Assembly (NCBI GenBank): GCA_019096155.1
Contig: JAHCVI010000004.1
Span: forward strand, 1,798,001 to 1,862,000
Length of the DNA stretch: 64,000 nucleotides
Direction of reading: 5' to 3'
DNA from: Staphylotrichum longicolle
Taxonomy: Eukaryota; Ascomycota; Sordariomycetes; Sordariales; Chaetomiaceae
Position 1 is the first letter of the stretch. The number at the start of each line of letters is the position of its first letter. Below the pieces are notes generated by a model. The model searched no databases. It was given only the letters and a program-made list of their open reading frames with translations, and was not told where the DNA came from. The translations under genes and the position numbers were made by a program. Shown piece by piece: positions 1 through 11,248 of this stretch.

Positions 1-106
1 AGTTGGTGCTTGGCTTTGTCTCAGCGATGTCCGGCATGTTACATGACCGAGGTTTGGTTGAGAGTATACAATAGTGATCAGTCGTTAGACGAGCGAATCA
101 AGTGTT

Positions 107-128
107 CCCCCCCCCCCCCCCCCCCCCC
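107..128. repeat. 22-base C homopolymer
   Basis: An uninterrupted run of C on the plus strand in non-coding DNA downstream of the DBF4-like gene. Its true length is unreliable in any sequencing technology. Confidence 0.9.
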
Positions 129-595
129 ACCCTTCCGAGTTCACCGAACTTGTCTCAGTAGTTTCGCTTTGTTCGAGGCGAGTGTTCTTCAAATCGGCAA
201 CACCAAGCCAAGTGAGCTCGGGCATGTCTTGCCCTCTGTGCATGGCATTCATACATATCAATGACCGAAGGGGATGTAACCGAAGGCGAGGTTGACAGAA
301 CACCGAGACCGACGGATCTGACTACCAAAGCCCCGAGGAGGCCATCGTGACTACAAACATGTCCCACGGTTGCCAAGGGTTGTCCAGCAAAGTCTGAGAT
401 CAACACACATTCTCGGCCCAGCAGCACCCCCTTCGGGACATGGCAGAGCAAAGGCAGCGGCAAAAACGTCTTCGTAATCCTAACATACACTATACACATG
501 CACAAAGCATAAATATAGTCTGCAGCCCCAGCACACGAATCACCGTGATGCTCGAGTGCTGCGCACACACCCCCCAAAAATTGCCAGACGGCGAA

Positions 596-706
596 AGCAG
601 AGCAGAGCAGAGCAGACCCGACCTGGGCAGGCCATCCCGTGTACAGGGTCTGTCAGTGCCTGTCTCGTCATGTTCAACAAATACCGACAGACAGACAGAC
701 AGACAG
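596..706. repeat. Two microsatellites, (AGCAG)4 and (GACA)5
   Basis: AGCAG occurs four times at 596-615 and GACA five times at 686-706, both perfect, in intergenic DNA. Confidence 0.85.
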
Positions 707-1362
707 TTTGTAACCTTTCCACTTCCACCTCCACTTTCACCTCCACTTTCATCCATCCTCCCGACACATGCATCAGCAGCCTGCGAGCTGGATCCATTGA
801 CAACCGCCTCATCACAGGCATTCCAATCACACCCTCGTCGTATACTGCCTGCCGCTGCCAAACCATGTCCTTCTTCGTTGTCGTCTTGTCACCCGTTCCC
901 TGCAGGACGATATAATGATGCGCACCATGACTAACTCGACAACCCCAACCCAACCCAGCCAGAGTAAACATGCGGCCATAAAAACAAAGCAGAAGCAATA
1001 AAGAGACATAACGCCTGAACCGGACACCATCCACGCCCACAAAAAGAGAAAATGTGACAGAATATGTACTCGCTCGCTCTGCTGTGCTCTGCTGTGGTCG
1101 AGAATGGTCGTGGTTCGTCTCGGCCATCCATCCATGCTAATGCCGTTGCGATTGCGAATGCGGGATGCGAAATGCGGATGCGGTTGTTTCATGTGTTTGT
1201 TTGGTGGTCGATGGGGTTTGGCTGAGTGGTTCTTGTTGTCGCCTTGATGATGATGGCACCAACCAGACCAATGTGAGAGCCAAGACGGGAGGCGAACCCC
1301 AGGGGAGGGAAAGGGGGAGAGAAGCAAGTGTATCCGATGCGATGACAAGAGAAATTTCGATT

Positions 1363-3432
1363 TCAGTACCGGGGTAAGCGCTGGAGTTGGGACAGAAGGG
1401 CATCAAGCTGAGACCAGTTGTCGTCGTTTTCTGCGAACTTGCGGTGTTTGCGGGTGAGGATGTGCTGCAGTTGGTTAGTGTCAGGGACGGGGCGAGTGGC
1501 AGGATAGGGTATGGTAGGCTCACCTCCTCAAAGTCAGCAAACTTGTCCTGGCAGTTCTCGCAGTACCCGGGCTTGGGGTCACGCCGGACCTTGGGCTGCG
1601 GCACCGGGGCGCTCGCAGTCCGGCGCAGTTTCTCCCTCTGCCTCGACATCTCCTCTTCGTCGACAGCGTCAAGCCTGCGCTGCGTAGCGTGGCTAAAGCT
1701 GGCGGAACGGATGAACACGTTGCTATCGTGGCTCATCTCGATCCGGCGCGAGCTTGGATCCTGCGATAGGGCAGGGGTGCTGGCTTTTTGCAGGACAACT
1801 TTGCGCTGGAGCCCGTGAATCTCCTTGCTCGTCCCGGCCTTCCCCCCCAGCACGCCACCCGTCGTGGATGAGATCATTTGGGAGCGGATTGCCGACGTGA
1901 CATTCGACGGCTGCAGACCAGATGCCACCGGCTCACCGGCCAGGAAGCGGCCCGCCTTTGCATGGCTAATGAAGGCGTTCTGGGAGCGAAATTCCAGTGA
2001 TGGCGGATTCGAGACCTTGGACCGGTCGAACGACTCGGTGGCCCGAACGCCTGCCCCTCGGTTGTGCCCATCTTCCATCTGTGATAAAGTCCGTTTCCCG
2101 ATGGCCGCTTTTTGCGGAACGCCCTCAGAGGCCTTGGGCTTCCGCGCTGTCTCGGCGGCTTCGTCGGCGACAGCCTTAGCCGCGCGCGCCTTGGCTCGGG
2201 CGCGGTCCCTGTTCTCCTTGTCTGGAAGGTCATGGGTGTCATCGGGAACAAAGGGGCAGCGACCCTGAGAGACGACACGGAACTGAGGCCAATCCCCGAG
2301 CTTTCCCTCAGTCAACTTGGCGTAGTCTCTGGCCATGATGGGCTTGGTCTTCTCCTCGACATCGTACACAAAGATGTATGGGCCACGGAACTTGTAGAAG
2401 TTGTCCTTGCTAGAGACAGTGGGGTCGCGATCCGAGGGGCCATGCACACGTTCGTTATGGAGGAGTTGGGCGAGCTTTTCCTCACCGTTTGTCGTCTTGG
2501 TGGTGGTCTGGGTGCTGCCATGACCGAAACCCAATGCCGGGTCTGGGTTCAACGCAGTCTCCAGGATCTTGTTCAGCTTTTCGAGAGACCATATCTTCTT
2601 GCCCATGTCACGAGCACGGTGCAGAACATCTGTGCTGCGTGGCTTCCGCCGCAGAGGATCGTCCTGCGCCGAGACCGAGGGTTTTCGGCTCGCCGTCGTG
2701 TCAAAGTTCAATTTCCGCCTTGTCGGATCGACAGGACGGCTGAGAACAGCAGGATCAATCGTTGTGGGTTGTTCGCTGTCGGCGTGGGCTTCGGGGACCC
2801 CATCGTGTTCGTCCTTCGTTTTCTCCGGGGGGATCGGCCGCGCCGTGACAACGTGAGTGATCGAGATGGAGAAGAACTTCTCTTCGCGCTATGAGAGACA
2901 GACGAGTGAGCCAACAATTCTGCATTAGTCTGCAACGCGAACGAGAACCACTCACTGCACCCAGCTTGCCGACCTGCCTCGCGAGCTTGGACCGCAGGTC
3001 GTCGGGGATGCTCTCGAAGTAGAACACCATCTTGGGGAAGCGGGTGCGGATTTGCGCGTGCCATGTCTTCAGGTTCACCAGCTCCTCCTCGGTCGGATTG
3101 TACGAGGCGGCGTGAGAGGTCTTCTGTGTTGCGGTAGTGCTCCGTGTGGTGGCTCGCGAGGCCGCGCGGTGGACGGTGGTCCTAGTGGTCCTGGACCGCG
3201 ACGGCGAGGTTACTCCACGCTCAACCATCTGGCGCTTTGCCGGCGGGGGTTGACCGTACGGCTCCTCGCGCAAGGCGTCGGCGTGGGAACGGGGCTTCTT
3301 GGCACCATTGAGGGCGGCCGACGCTCGCATGGGCGAGTTGGCGACATTGGGATTGCTCGAAAGGGGGATTCGCCTGGAAGTCGACATGGCCGAGAGCTGT
3401 GCGGGATTCTGAGATATAGATACTGCGGCCAT
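1363..3432 (-). CDS. DBF4: DBF4-family regulatory subunit of Cdc7 kinase
   Basis: Activates Cdc7 kinase at replication origins in the nucleus (family knowledge; nimO in Aspergillus). Three exons on the minus strand: 3432-2956, 2888-1524, 1464-1363; introns of 67 and 59 nt are GT-AG; 647 aa. The three DBF4 motifs appear in order. Motif N is a BRCT-like block around residues 125-160 (LKTWHAQIRTRFPKMVFYF). Motif M is at about 329-348 (PYIFVYDVEEKTKPIMARDY). The C-terminal DBF4 zinc finger has C602, C605, H615 and H621 and is split by the last intron between FEE and HIL. The start at 3432 (MAAVSISQ) is chosen because it is the first ATG of the open block; a second ATG (MSTSRRIP) lies at 3387. It is divergent from the ICP55-like gene. 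The family is secure; the exact start is less so. Confidence 0.92.
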
Positions 3433-4491
3433 ACAATTGCCCAGCCAGCATGCTGCGACCACAGGCGTTGTGGTGGGCGGCGGTGGTGGTGCGCTGACGA
3501 GGCGGATGGGGAGCTCAGGTGTGAGCTGCTTCCTTGGAGGGGTTGGGGTTGGGGACGGGACCCAGCAGCAACGGCCAAGCGAAATGCACACGCGAGCCGA
3601 CGTGCACCACACCAAAAACGCGTCCCTGCAGGCGACGGGCTGCTTGCTGCGCAATGCACGTGCAGGATTGGCTGGGGACGTCGGTGCAGCAGGGCAGAAA
3701 CGGTCAATGGCTCATGACACGCCGTCGACAGGTCTCAGGCCACGCAGAGGATGGTCGGCGCGGTGCTGCAGAAGAAGGTGAGTGGTGTGTGAGTGGTGCT
3801 TCTGCGGTCAGGCAGTCCAGGCAGTCCAAGACTAAGTCCAGGTGCCAGCAAGGGAAGGGCTTTTTGGTGTGCGGGTCGCGCAATCTCAAAAGGCATCAGA
3901 GATGGCCCGAGCTCCCGCGAGCTAAGCCTGCTTGGAGCCCAGCACAACAAACTTTGGCCCCACAGACGCGGCTGCAGTTGCTTGACGCTGTCGCTCACAG
4001 CAACGCCCCCCAAATTGGGCGTCGCGCCACCCGCTGGCACTGGCAGGGACCGGCACAGTGGCACCTGCAGTTCCATTGCCTGCCTGGGCCTGCCTCGCCT
4101 GTGACGTCGTTGCTCCAAGACAAACACGACCCAAACAAACCACGGCGGAGAATGCAACACATTCTCAATTCTCAGAGATTGCCTGAGACAACTGTGTACT
4201 GTGTATGATGCTTGAAAGTCTATTAGCCACACTCGGGGGATTATTCTCATTGCGCGCCGCACGGCTATGAAAGGGCTGCGGACAGCAACTGTGCTCTCCA
4301 TGGGTTTTGGCGTGGTGGGGTCCCACTGTCCCAGGAGCCAGAGCCAGAGCCAGCAACTGCTTGAGGTGGGCAATTGACACAGACAGGGGCCCTGCAGTGG
4401 GATTGGACTCGGTGGAGCGGACGGACCATTGCAAACTCTCAGTTCACATCTTCCCTCTCACTCTCACCAAGAAACTCACCCCCGTTTCAGA
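3433..4491. promoter_or_regulatory. Divergent promoter region of the DBF4-like and ICP55-like genes
   Basis: About 1.06 kb between two start codons that point away from each other. A C/T-rich leader (tcttccctctcactctcacc) immediately precedes the ICP55-like ATG. No specific operator is recognised. Confidence 0.5.
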
Positions 4492-6052
4492 ATGAGACTC
4501 GTCAGGGCCGCTCTGCGGCAAATATCACGGCCTCTCCAGGCTTCCATAAGACCGTTGCCCCGGAGGACATGGAATCGCAGCTATGCTACAACAATTTCTG
4601 CCGCTGAGCTCGAGTTTGGGCAGCCCGTGCATGAGACTCACCCGCACATTCTCAAGGCTGGTGAAAGTGTGTTGCCAACCCCCTTGCCAACCCCTTGGCT
4701 TTGACTCTGAGACTCATGACTTACAAAACCCAAAAGTAACGCCCGGCATCACCGCCCAGAAATATGCCGACCGCCGCGCCCAGCTCGCCCTCGACCTCCC
4801 CGACGGCGGCGTGGCCATCCTCCCCTCGGCCGACATCCAGTACCGCTCCGGTGCCGTCTTCTACCCCTTCCGCCAGGAATCCAACTTCCTCTACCTCACC
4901 GGCTTCTCCGAGCCCCAATCTCTCGCCGTCATCCGCAAGACCGGCCCCTCCCTAGGCGACTACACCTTCCACCTCTTCTGCCGCCCCAAAGACGCCTTCG
5001 CCGAGCAGTGGTCCGGTCCCTGGTCCGGCCTCCGCGCTGCCGAGGACGTTTTCAACGCCGACTCGGCCCACCCCATCGCCGACCTGTCCACCCTCCTCCC
5101 GCCCCTCCTCCGCTCCGCAACCCGCATCTACACCGACAACAACAACAACGCCAACACCACCAACCCCCCTTCTTCTCCCACCCCGTCCTCCCAACTCCCC
5201 TCCATCCTCGCGCCTCCCCACCTCCCTCCCCACCTCCCCGCTCACGCCCCTCGTGAACCCCGCCGCGCCATCAAGTCCCCCGCCGAGATCGCCCTCATGC
5301 GCCACGCCGGCCGCGTGTCCGGCCGCGCCCTCACCTCCGCCATGCGCCGCCCCTGGCCCTCGGAGCCCGACCTGCACGCCTACCTCGCCTACGCCTTCAC
5401 GCAGGACGGCTGCTCCGGCCCGGCCTACGTCCCCGTCGTCGCCGGCGGGCCCCGCGGCCGCATGATCCACTACACGCACAACACCGCCCTGCTCAGGGTC
5501 GGGGAGACGGTGCTGGTGGACGCGGGCGGCGAGTACGGGTGGTACATCACCGACATCACGCGGGTGTGGCCGGTGGGCGGCAAGTTCACCGCGGCGCAGC
5601 GGGATCTGTACGGCGCCGTGCTGGCGGTGCAGAGGGAAGGGGTGGGGCTGTGCAGTGCGGCGGCGGGGCTGTCGCTGGACGAGGTGCACCGCGTGGTGGA
5701 GGGCAAGCTGCAAAAGGAGCTGGAGAAGCTGGGGTTTGGGTTTGGGTTTTGGGTTTGGGTCGGTGGTGGGAGGGGGGATCTGATGGGCGTGTTGTTCCCC
5801 CATCACGTGGGGCATTATATCGGGCTGGACGTGCACGACGTGCCTGGGTATCCGCGGTCGGTGCCGTTGCGCAAGGGGCACTGCGTCACGGTCGAGCCGG
5901 GGGTGTACGTGCCGGACGATGAGAGGTTTCCGAAGCACTTTAGGGGGTTGGCGGTGCGGATTGAGGACAGCGTGTGTGTGGACGAGGATGGGCCGGTGGT
6001 GTTGACGACGGAGGCGGTGAAGGAGGTGGAGGATATCGAGGCGTTGAGGTAG
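4492..6052 (+). CDS. ICP55: Mitochondrial Xaa-Pro aminopeptidase / intermediate cleaving peptidase 55
   Basis: An M24B metallopeptidase. Family members ICP55/XPNPEP3 trim one residue after the mitochondrial presequence is removed. Exons 4492-4666 and 4737-6052, 496 aa. The N-terminus (MRLVRAALRQISRPLQ) is Arg-rich without acidic residues, as in a matrix-targeting presequence. Creatinase N-domain signatures follow (HETHPHILKAGE, ITPGITAQKYADRR, YPFRQESNFLYLTGF). The five metal ligands are visible: D320 (VLVDAGGEYG), D331 (ITDITRVWP), H418 (HHVGHYIGLDVHD), E445 (VTVEPGVY), E468 (RIED). The donor is ambiguous: GTGTGT at 4667 keeps the family-like KAGEITPGI, whereas GTGAAA at 4661 would delete two residues and keep frame. 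Residues near 410 carry an FGFGFWVWVGGG insertion before the His motif, with no credible intron. Convergent with the bHLH gene. Confidence 0.93.
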
Positions 6053-6897
6053 GCACCGAGGATGCCTGGTTTGAGGTGAGGTTGTGATGAGAAAATGTTG
6101 GGGCGGCGCCGTTGTATCGTGTGTATACTTGTACAGCAAGGTGTAAGATGATGACCGAGTGGACAGAGCAAGGATGTACCAAAAGAAGGATGTACCAAAA
6201 GATGGATTGATGGGTATCTTGACCGTTCCCTCCCTTCAACCGCCATTATTTACAGTCCTCCTGGTTTTGCATTCGTAACCTCCCTCTCCCCCCCCAAATC
6301 GACTCGATTTTCTCCTGCCACAGAAGCCGAGACGAGCCACCGAAACCGCCCAAACGAATGCAGGAAAAATGCCACCCCTTCTTTGTACACGATTCCATCA
6401 ACCCTCATATAAATTTTGTGGAGATGTGTGAGATGCGATCCCGGTCCACGCATCGAAAACTGCCAGATAAACGCCAGGGCATGTCGTGTAGACCACGCAT
6501 GCCAGTCGATGTCGCAAAAAAAAGGAAGACAGACAAAATGGAAACTCAGCGCTAGCTAGTAAGACACGTGAAAATGCTCGAGCAGGCCGAAGCGAGTGCA
6601 GGCCCGACTTCCTACCCTTCTTCCTTTCCCCTTTCCGTTTACTTTTTATGCACCTCCCAACTCTTTTTGATGATAGTAGGTCATTAGGAAGACGTAAACT
6701 CGCGCCCCCACGCCGCCAAAGGAATGCCCAAGTCGTAATTTTCACTCCCTCTTTTTTCGTTCCCGTGCCATGTTTGGAATGGTCGAAAGAATCGGAGTGA
6801 CCAAGAAAAGAAGAAGATTCGGGGAAAGCATATGTACAAAAGGAAGATTTCGAGATGTTGGTGTGTAAGTGCTTTGTTGACGAGAAACGGAGATGCG
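6053..6897. other. Convergent 3' region between the ICP55-like and bHLH genes
   Basis: 845 bp that must contain both 3' UTRs. A direct repeat of 'atgtaccaaaag' lies near 6174-6201. No gene is seen. Confidence 0.5.
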
Positions 6898-8472
6898 CTA
6901 GCAGAAGCCTCTTGGGTCGAATAGCGTTCTGCTGTAGGTGGGCATGGTGTATGATTGGCGGGCCGTCGCATTCAGCAACTGTTCGAAAGCCTGTAGTCGC
7001 CGCGAGAGGTCTCGGTGCTCTTGAACGATCTGCTTGTTTCGCCGTTCGAGGAAGTGGATGTACTCGGTGGCTTTCGTGAGTACCGTTCCCTAGAGCTCTG
7101 TTAATCCTTCTGTCTTTCCTTGTCTTTTGTGAAGCACAAATTCCAGCTCAACACACCTTGCTAACTTTGGCAGTCCTAGACGGCTGTGACTCGTCCTCGC
7201 CACCATTTTCAGATATTGTCCGCAGCGCCGGCACTGCATCCTTGAGCTCCGAGATCTTGTCCTTAAGATTTGTCCGATATTTCCGCTCAATGTCGTTATG
7301 GGCTGTTCGGTCTCCCGGTTTCTGTGGCTCCTTGCCCTTCGTGCTCACGCTATCTTGCCTCTGCAGCTTACTTGGCGGAGGACGAGATGGCCCGGCAGAG
7401 GCCCGCGGCGGGGAAACGGGGTTCGAGGCAGGAGCTGAACCTGTGCTGCCCAGTCCGGCACCAAAGGTCATGGGCATGCCGGGACCCAGTCCGCTGAAAT
7501 TCAGATTGATGTTGGACCCCAGCCCTCCCATGCTCGGCCCCGGATTCATGGCAATGGCGATCAGCCGTCTTTGCTCCGCTTCGTTCAGCGACGGGCTGTG
7601 GAGACCGGCGAAGGAGTCCATGCGTATCCCCGGCTGCGGTCTCTCCCAGCTGAGCGGTGTCGAGTACAGCCCCTCGCGCGGGGGCACGTCCTGAGGTGGT
7701 GCCGTGTCGATCCTGGAAAGTTGATCTGCGAGGTTGATGGACGAGAAGCCGTCTTCGTCTGATAACGCATTCTCAAGCGCGCTGTCGTCGACAAACTCAT
7801 CGCGCTTCACTATGGGACCCGGATGCGCCGACACGGCAGGTCTGCAAATATATCAGTCACTGTGCCAAGCCCTCAAAGAAGGAGAAAAGGGGCAAATCAG
7901 CCACTCACCTCCGGGCCATGGAAGCTTGGGCCCTCAGATCTGGATTCGGCCTTGGGGCCTCATACGATTCGGGTATGCTGGCAAGACCATCGTCTTTGTC
8001 GAAATCAATCCAATAGTCGACCGAGTCGAGGGGCGTTGTCGCATCCATGCTGAGCCGGGATCGTTTCCTTTCATGACCATCCCTCGCTCTCGGGCCGCGC
8101 GCAGGGAGAACTGGCCTGGACTGAAGACCTGGTGCTTGCTGTCGTGGTGTTGATGAAAGGTCGGGCGACATGGTTGTGAGCCCAGTCATGGGAGATGGCT
8201 GGGGAGCGGAGTCGAGTGAGAGGGTGGTGGGCGCCGTCGACGGGGAGACGGACAAGCCCGCGTCGACGTTAAGGCCGGCGGTGTCCCATATTGAGGGAGG
8301 CTGTGTCTGTGCTGAGGTGCCGGCCAGGAAGGGTTGATCAACATGGTTGGCGGTCTGGGCAGCGTGAGCAAGAGAACGAGAACGACATGTCGAGCACGGG
8401 TTTCTGGAGAGGCGGTACCTGGTTGTTGGGCATCGAGAAGAACTCGAGGTGTCTGAGTGGGTCCGAATCCAT
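6898..8472 (-). CDS. bHLH transcription factor, SREBP-like basic region
   Basis: A nuclear DNA-binding regulator. Four exons: 8472-8419, 8354-7909, 7841-7157, 7089-6898; introns of 64, 67 and 67 nt; 458 aa. The first 340 residues are Pro/Ser-rich and low in complexity. The basic region and helix 1 begin near residue 345 (RTAHNDIERKYRTNL), and helix 2 (VLTKATEYIHFLERRNK) follows across the last intron. The Tyr in ERKYR, near 355, replaces the usual Arg and is the hallmark of SREBP-type bHLH proteins, which can read both E-box and SRE-type sites. No hydrophobic segment follows, so this is not a membrane-tethered SREBP; it resembles the shorter soluble fungal factors. Each exon joint restores the frame. 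The start at 8472 is the only in-frame ATG of exon 1 that gives MDSDPLRHLEFF. Divergent from ATG12. Confidence 0.9.
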
Positions 8473-10508
8473 CACAGCCAGATCATGCCATCAGGCGGCG
8501 TGGAGTGGTGGTGAGTGAGGAGAAGATGGCGATTTCAGATCCGAGGGTTGAGGATGGGCCTGTGAGGCTCGATTGCCCCAACTTGTGACAGGACAAGGAT
8601 AACGTGATGCCTCGCTGCTTGCGTGAGTCGCGCCAAGAGTGGGAGGCGAATGCGCCAAGCGCACAAAGCGTTCTCGATTGCGGAAAGGAAGCCGTTAAGA
8701 AGGGCGATCTGCGAGGGTTTGCCGCATGTGATGGAATGGCCGGAGTGTCGCGGGACGCAGGGCGAGTGCCTGAGCAGGTGGTGACGTTGGAAGACGGGGA
8801 TCGGGGATCAGGAAGTTCGGAGGGAGGCGGCGACAGGCCGGGCTTGAGCAGCGAAACGGCGGGCAGAGCGGGCAGCGGACAGCAGCAGCACACCGACGCC
8901 AGGTGACAGGGATCGAAACAGCTGAGATGTGCAATGAACCTCCAAACCGGGCAGACAGTGCAGTCCAACAGGCCGCCGAGCGTGGTGCACAACGTTGCGC
9001 TTGGTTTTCACAAAGCGGAAAAGCTAGGAGGAAGCTCGAAATGGCGGAGACGAGATATTATCGTAGGACAGGACAGTGCGGGCACGTTCTGCCGTTCTGG
9101 AGTAAGCCCGGGATTCGGGTTGGAAACACGAGATAGAATGGAGACAGAGACAGAGTGATGAGAGACGGGGAAACGATAAGGGCAGCTTCAGCGACTGCAG
9201 CGACTGCAGTGGGCAGTGGCGTTGTCGATGGTCTGGTGAAAGGAGCGCGCCCTGAAGGTGGTGACAGCGAAGTGAGCGGGAGATGTTGGAAGCAAGACAG
9301 ACACCGACACCGCGAGTGAGGGACGATCGGGTAACGGGTTGAAGATGGGGGATGGATTCGCATGATACCCTTGCAACCTGCAACCCGGAGCAAGGGCTCT
9401 TTCTTCAGGACGCGCCTGGGCGAAGACGGGAATCAGGTACATCTGTCCATTTTACGAGACCGAGAGTACTTGTCAGAGAAGGGCAATTAGCTGCTGGAAT
9501 TGCTCTTGGACCAAGTAGGCAATCGATAGCGAGCATTGTATGATGCTGCTCAATAGATGTCTCTTGAGATCTCGAAACTCGAATCACCAGACTTGTCGAG
9601 TCGTTTCGGGGCAGCAGCGTTTGGGGCCGCCACGATGTACCTCAGCGCAGGCGCTCCCTGACCGAAGGACCTACCGATTGGGTTCGCGCCGGCCAGAGAT
9701 GGTCGAGATGGTCTGATTTTCGCCTTGGGAAATGCCCTCAGAGATTTCCCTTGCTGGCCTGCACGCAAAGACCAATCGGGCCCCCGTGCTCTGACGCAGT
9801 GCTTTTGATTTTTGGGCCCATTTGCCCGCAGAATCATGCCACTTTTTGTCTTGGGGAAGGCTGCGAGGGGCTCTAGCTCCGTACGCCAAGACGGCAGTGG
9901 CTGGTGCGCCTGCCGTCTCTGGTTGGACAGACTGTGACAGACGCCAAAATTGTGGCTGTCAGCCTTACTCTGGCCCGAGGTCTGGACCCAAGCCAAGGGC
10001 CAGCCTGCTCCAGTAGGTCTGGGACCCGCACCGGGTTTTCTGGATGTCCCGCTAAAAGCCACAAGAATCACCACCTGCCGACTCGAGCTTCTGAATGGGA
10101 TTAAGGGTCCTCGAGGGGTTGGCGGCGGCAGGTCCATCAGAGTGACGGCAGTCAGATTTTCTGGGGAAATCTTCAAAAGAACCGATCATCTTGCAGCAAG
10201 CTCCACATATTGTCTGTCGAAACATTGACGGCCATTTGACGAACCCTAACCCGATGGAGTCCCGGTGGAGTTGGAGCTCACCGCAGCTCACCCCCCCCAT
10301 CTCAACAACGGTCGCCTAACAGCGGGGCTGCGCTCAAGCAACAAGCTCGAGCTCAGGCTCGCAAGACACCACCAACGATAACGATTTTTTACAAACACCG
10401 TCGCCGTGCGCCACGCAAACCGATACCGTGGCCTGTCTAGCATTTAGAAACACCAGACCCAAAGAAAACACCGTTTATCAAACTCCAAACAGCGCACTCC
10501 TTGAAAAA
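8473..10508. promoter_or_regulatory. Divergent upstream region of the bHLH and ATG12 genes
   Basis: About 2.0 kb without a supported gene. A 208-codon open frame on the minus strand (9550-10176) starts with TTG and has no recognisable composition. A telomere-like motif AACCCTAACCC lies at 10242-10252, about 260 bp before ATG12; teloboxes of this kind occur in some fungal promoters. Confidence 0.5.
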
Positions 10509-11029
10509 ATGGCCTCTCCACCCCCGAACCTCGCTGCCGGGGCCTCCCCAGGTCCTGACACCTCGGTGCCCGCATCCCCCGTCCTCGAAGGCCGAGACTC
10601 CCCGGACCTGCCCCTCACCATGACGGCGTCCACGGTCCTGATGGCGCTCCCCCGTGATGCCACGGCCGCTCTCGCTGCCGCGGGCGCGTTCCCGCTGGAA
10701 AAGATCGTGGTGCGCTTCAAGCCCGTCGGGTCCGCGCCGCCGATCCGCCGCGAGCTGGTCAAGGTCGCGAGCGCGCACAAGTTCGAGTCGGTCGTGGCGT
10801 ATCTGCGCAAGACGCTCAAGGTGGCCGACTCGGAGAGTGTGTTCTTGTACATCAACAGCACCTTTGCTCCCGCGCTTGACGAGGTCGTGGGGAACCTGTG
10901 GAGGGTAGGTCTTTTGGGCGACTGGGGACGTGCTGTGGCGGGCATGTTGGTGCTGATAGCAGGCAGTGTTTCAAAGACTCCAACGACCACCTCAACGTTG
11001 CATACTCGGTGACGCCAGCGTTTGGGTAG
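10509..11029 (+). CDS. ATG12: Autophagy ubiquitin-like modifier Atg12
   Basis: Conjugated through its C-terminal Gly to Atg5; the conjugate with Atg16 acts as E3 for Atg8 lipidation (family knowledge). Exons 10509-10904 and 10967-11029, 152 aa, with a 62-nt GT-AG intron. The N-terminal 45 residues are Pro/Ser-rich and disordered-looking. The ubiquitin fold starts near residue 60 ([18 protein letters not shown]) and continues through [13 protein letters not shown]. The last exon gives [14 protein letters not shown] and the diagnostic C-terminal TPAFG, ending in the reactive Gly with no extension, as expected because Atg12 needs no processing. The start ATG is preceded by an A-run (aaaaa). Its 3' end converges with the pantothenate gene, only 219 bp away. 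Confidence 0.95.
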
Positions 11030-11248
11030 CAATGTTTGCCCTTATCTTTGCTATGACGCTGCCAGAGGCTATATTCCCATGGGAGTCGACCCCAAAACAC
11101 CGATCTGCTACCAAAAGTCGCTACGAACAGATGATATCCGCTAATATGCTGTTCAAAAATACCGCCGACGCCGACATGCTCAAGCCAGACAACGCTTAAC
11201 CCACACATGCGCCCGAAAATGCAAGTTGTGCAAACTAAGAATGCGCGC
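11030..11248. other. Convergent 3' region of ATG12 and panB
   Basis: Only 219 bp separate the two stop codons, so the two mRNAs probably overlap tail to tail. No separate feature is visible. Confidence 0.5.

Larger units (their letters stand above)
1..1362. other. Non-coding flank 3' of the DBF4-like gene
   Basis: No supported gene. It holds the C run, an (AGCAG)4 at 596-615 and a (GACA)5 at 686-706. Small open frames here have no protein-like composition. Confidence 0.6.

Noticed and set aside
4952..6139. A 395-codon open frame antisense to the ICP55-like gene
   Set aside because: It is a shadow of G/C-rich codons; the sense strand has all metal-binding motifs.
9550..10176. A 208-codon open frame on the minus strand between the bHLH and ATG12 genes
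   Set aside because: It starts only with TTG, has no recognisable motif, and its composition is like that of neighbouring non-coding DNA.
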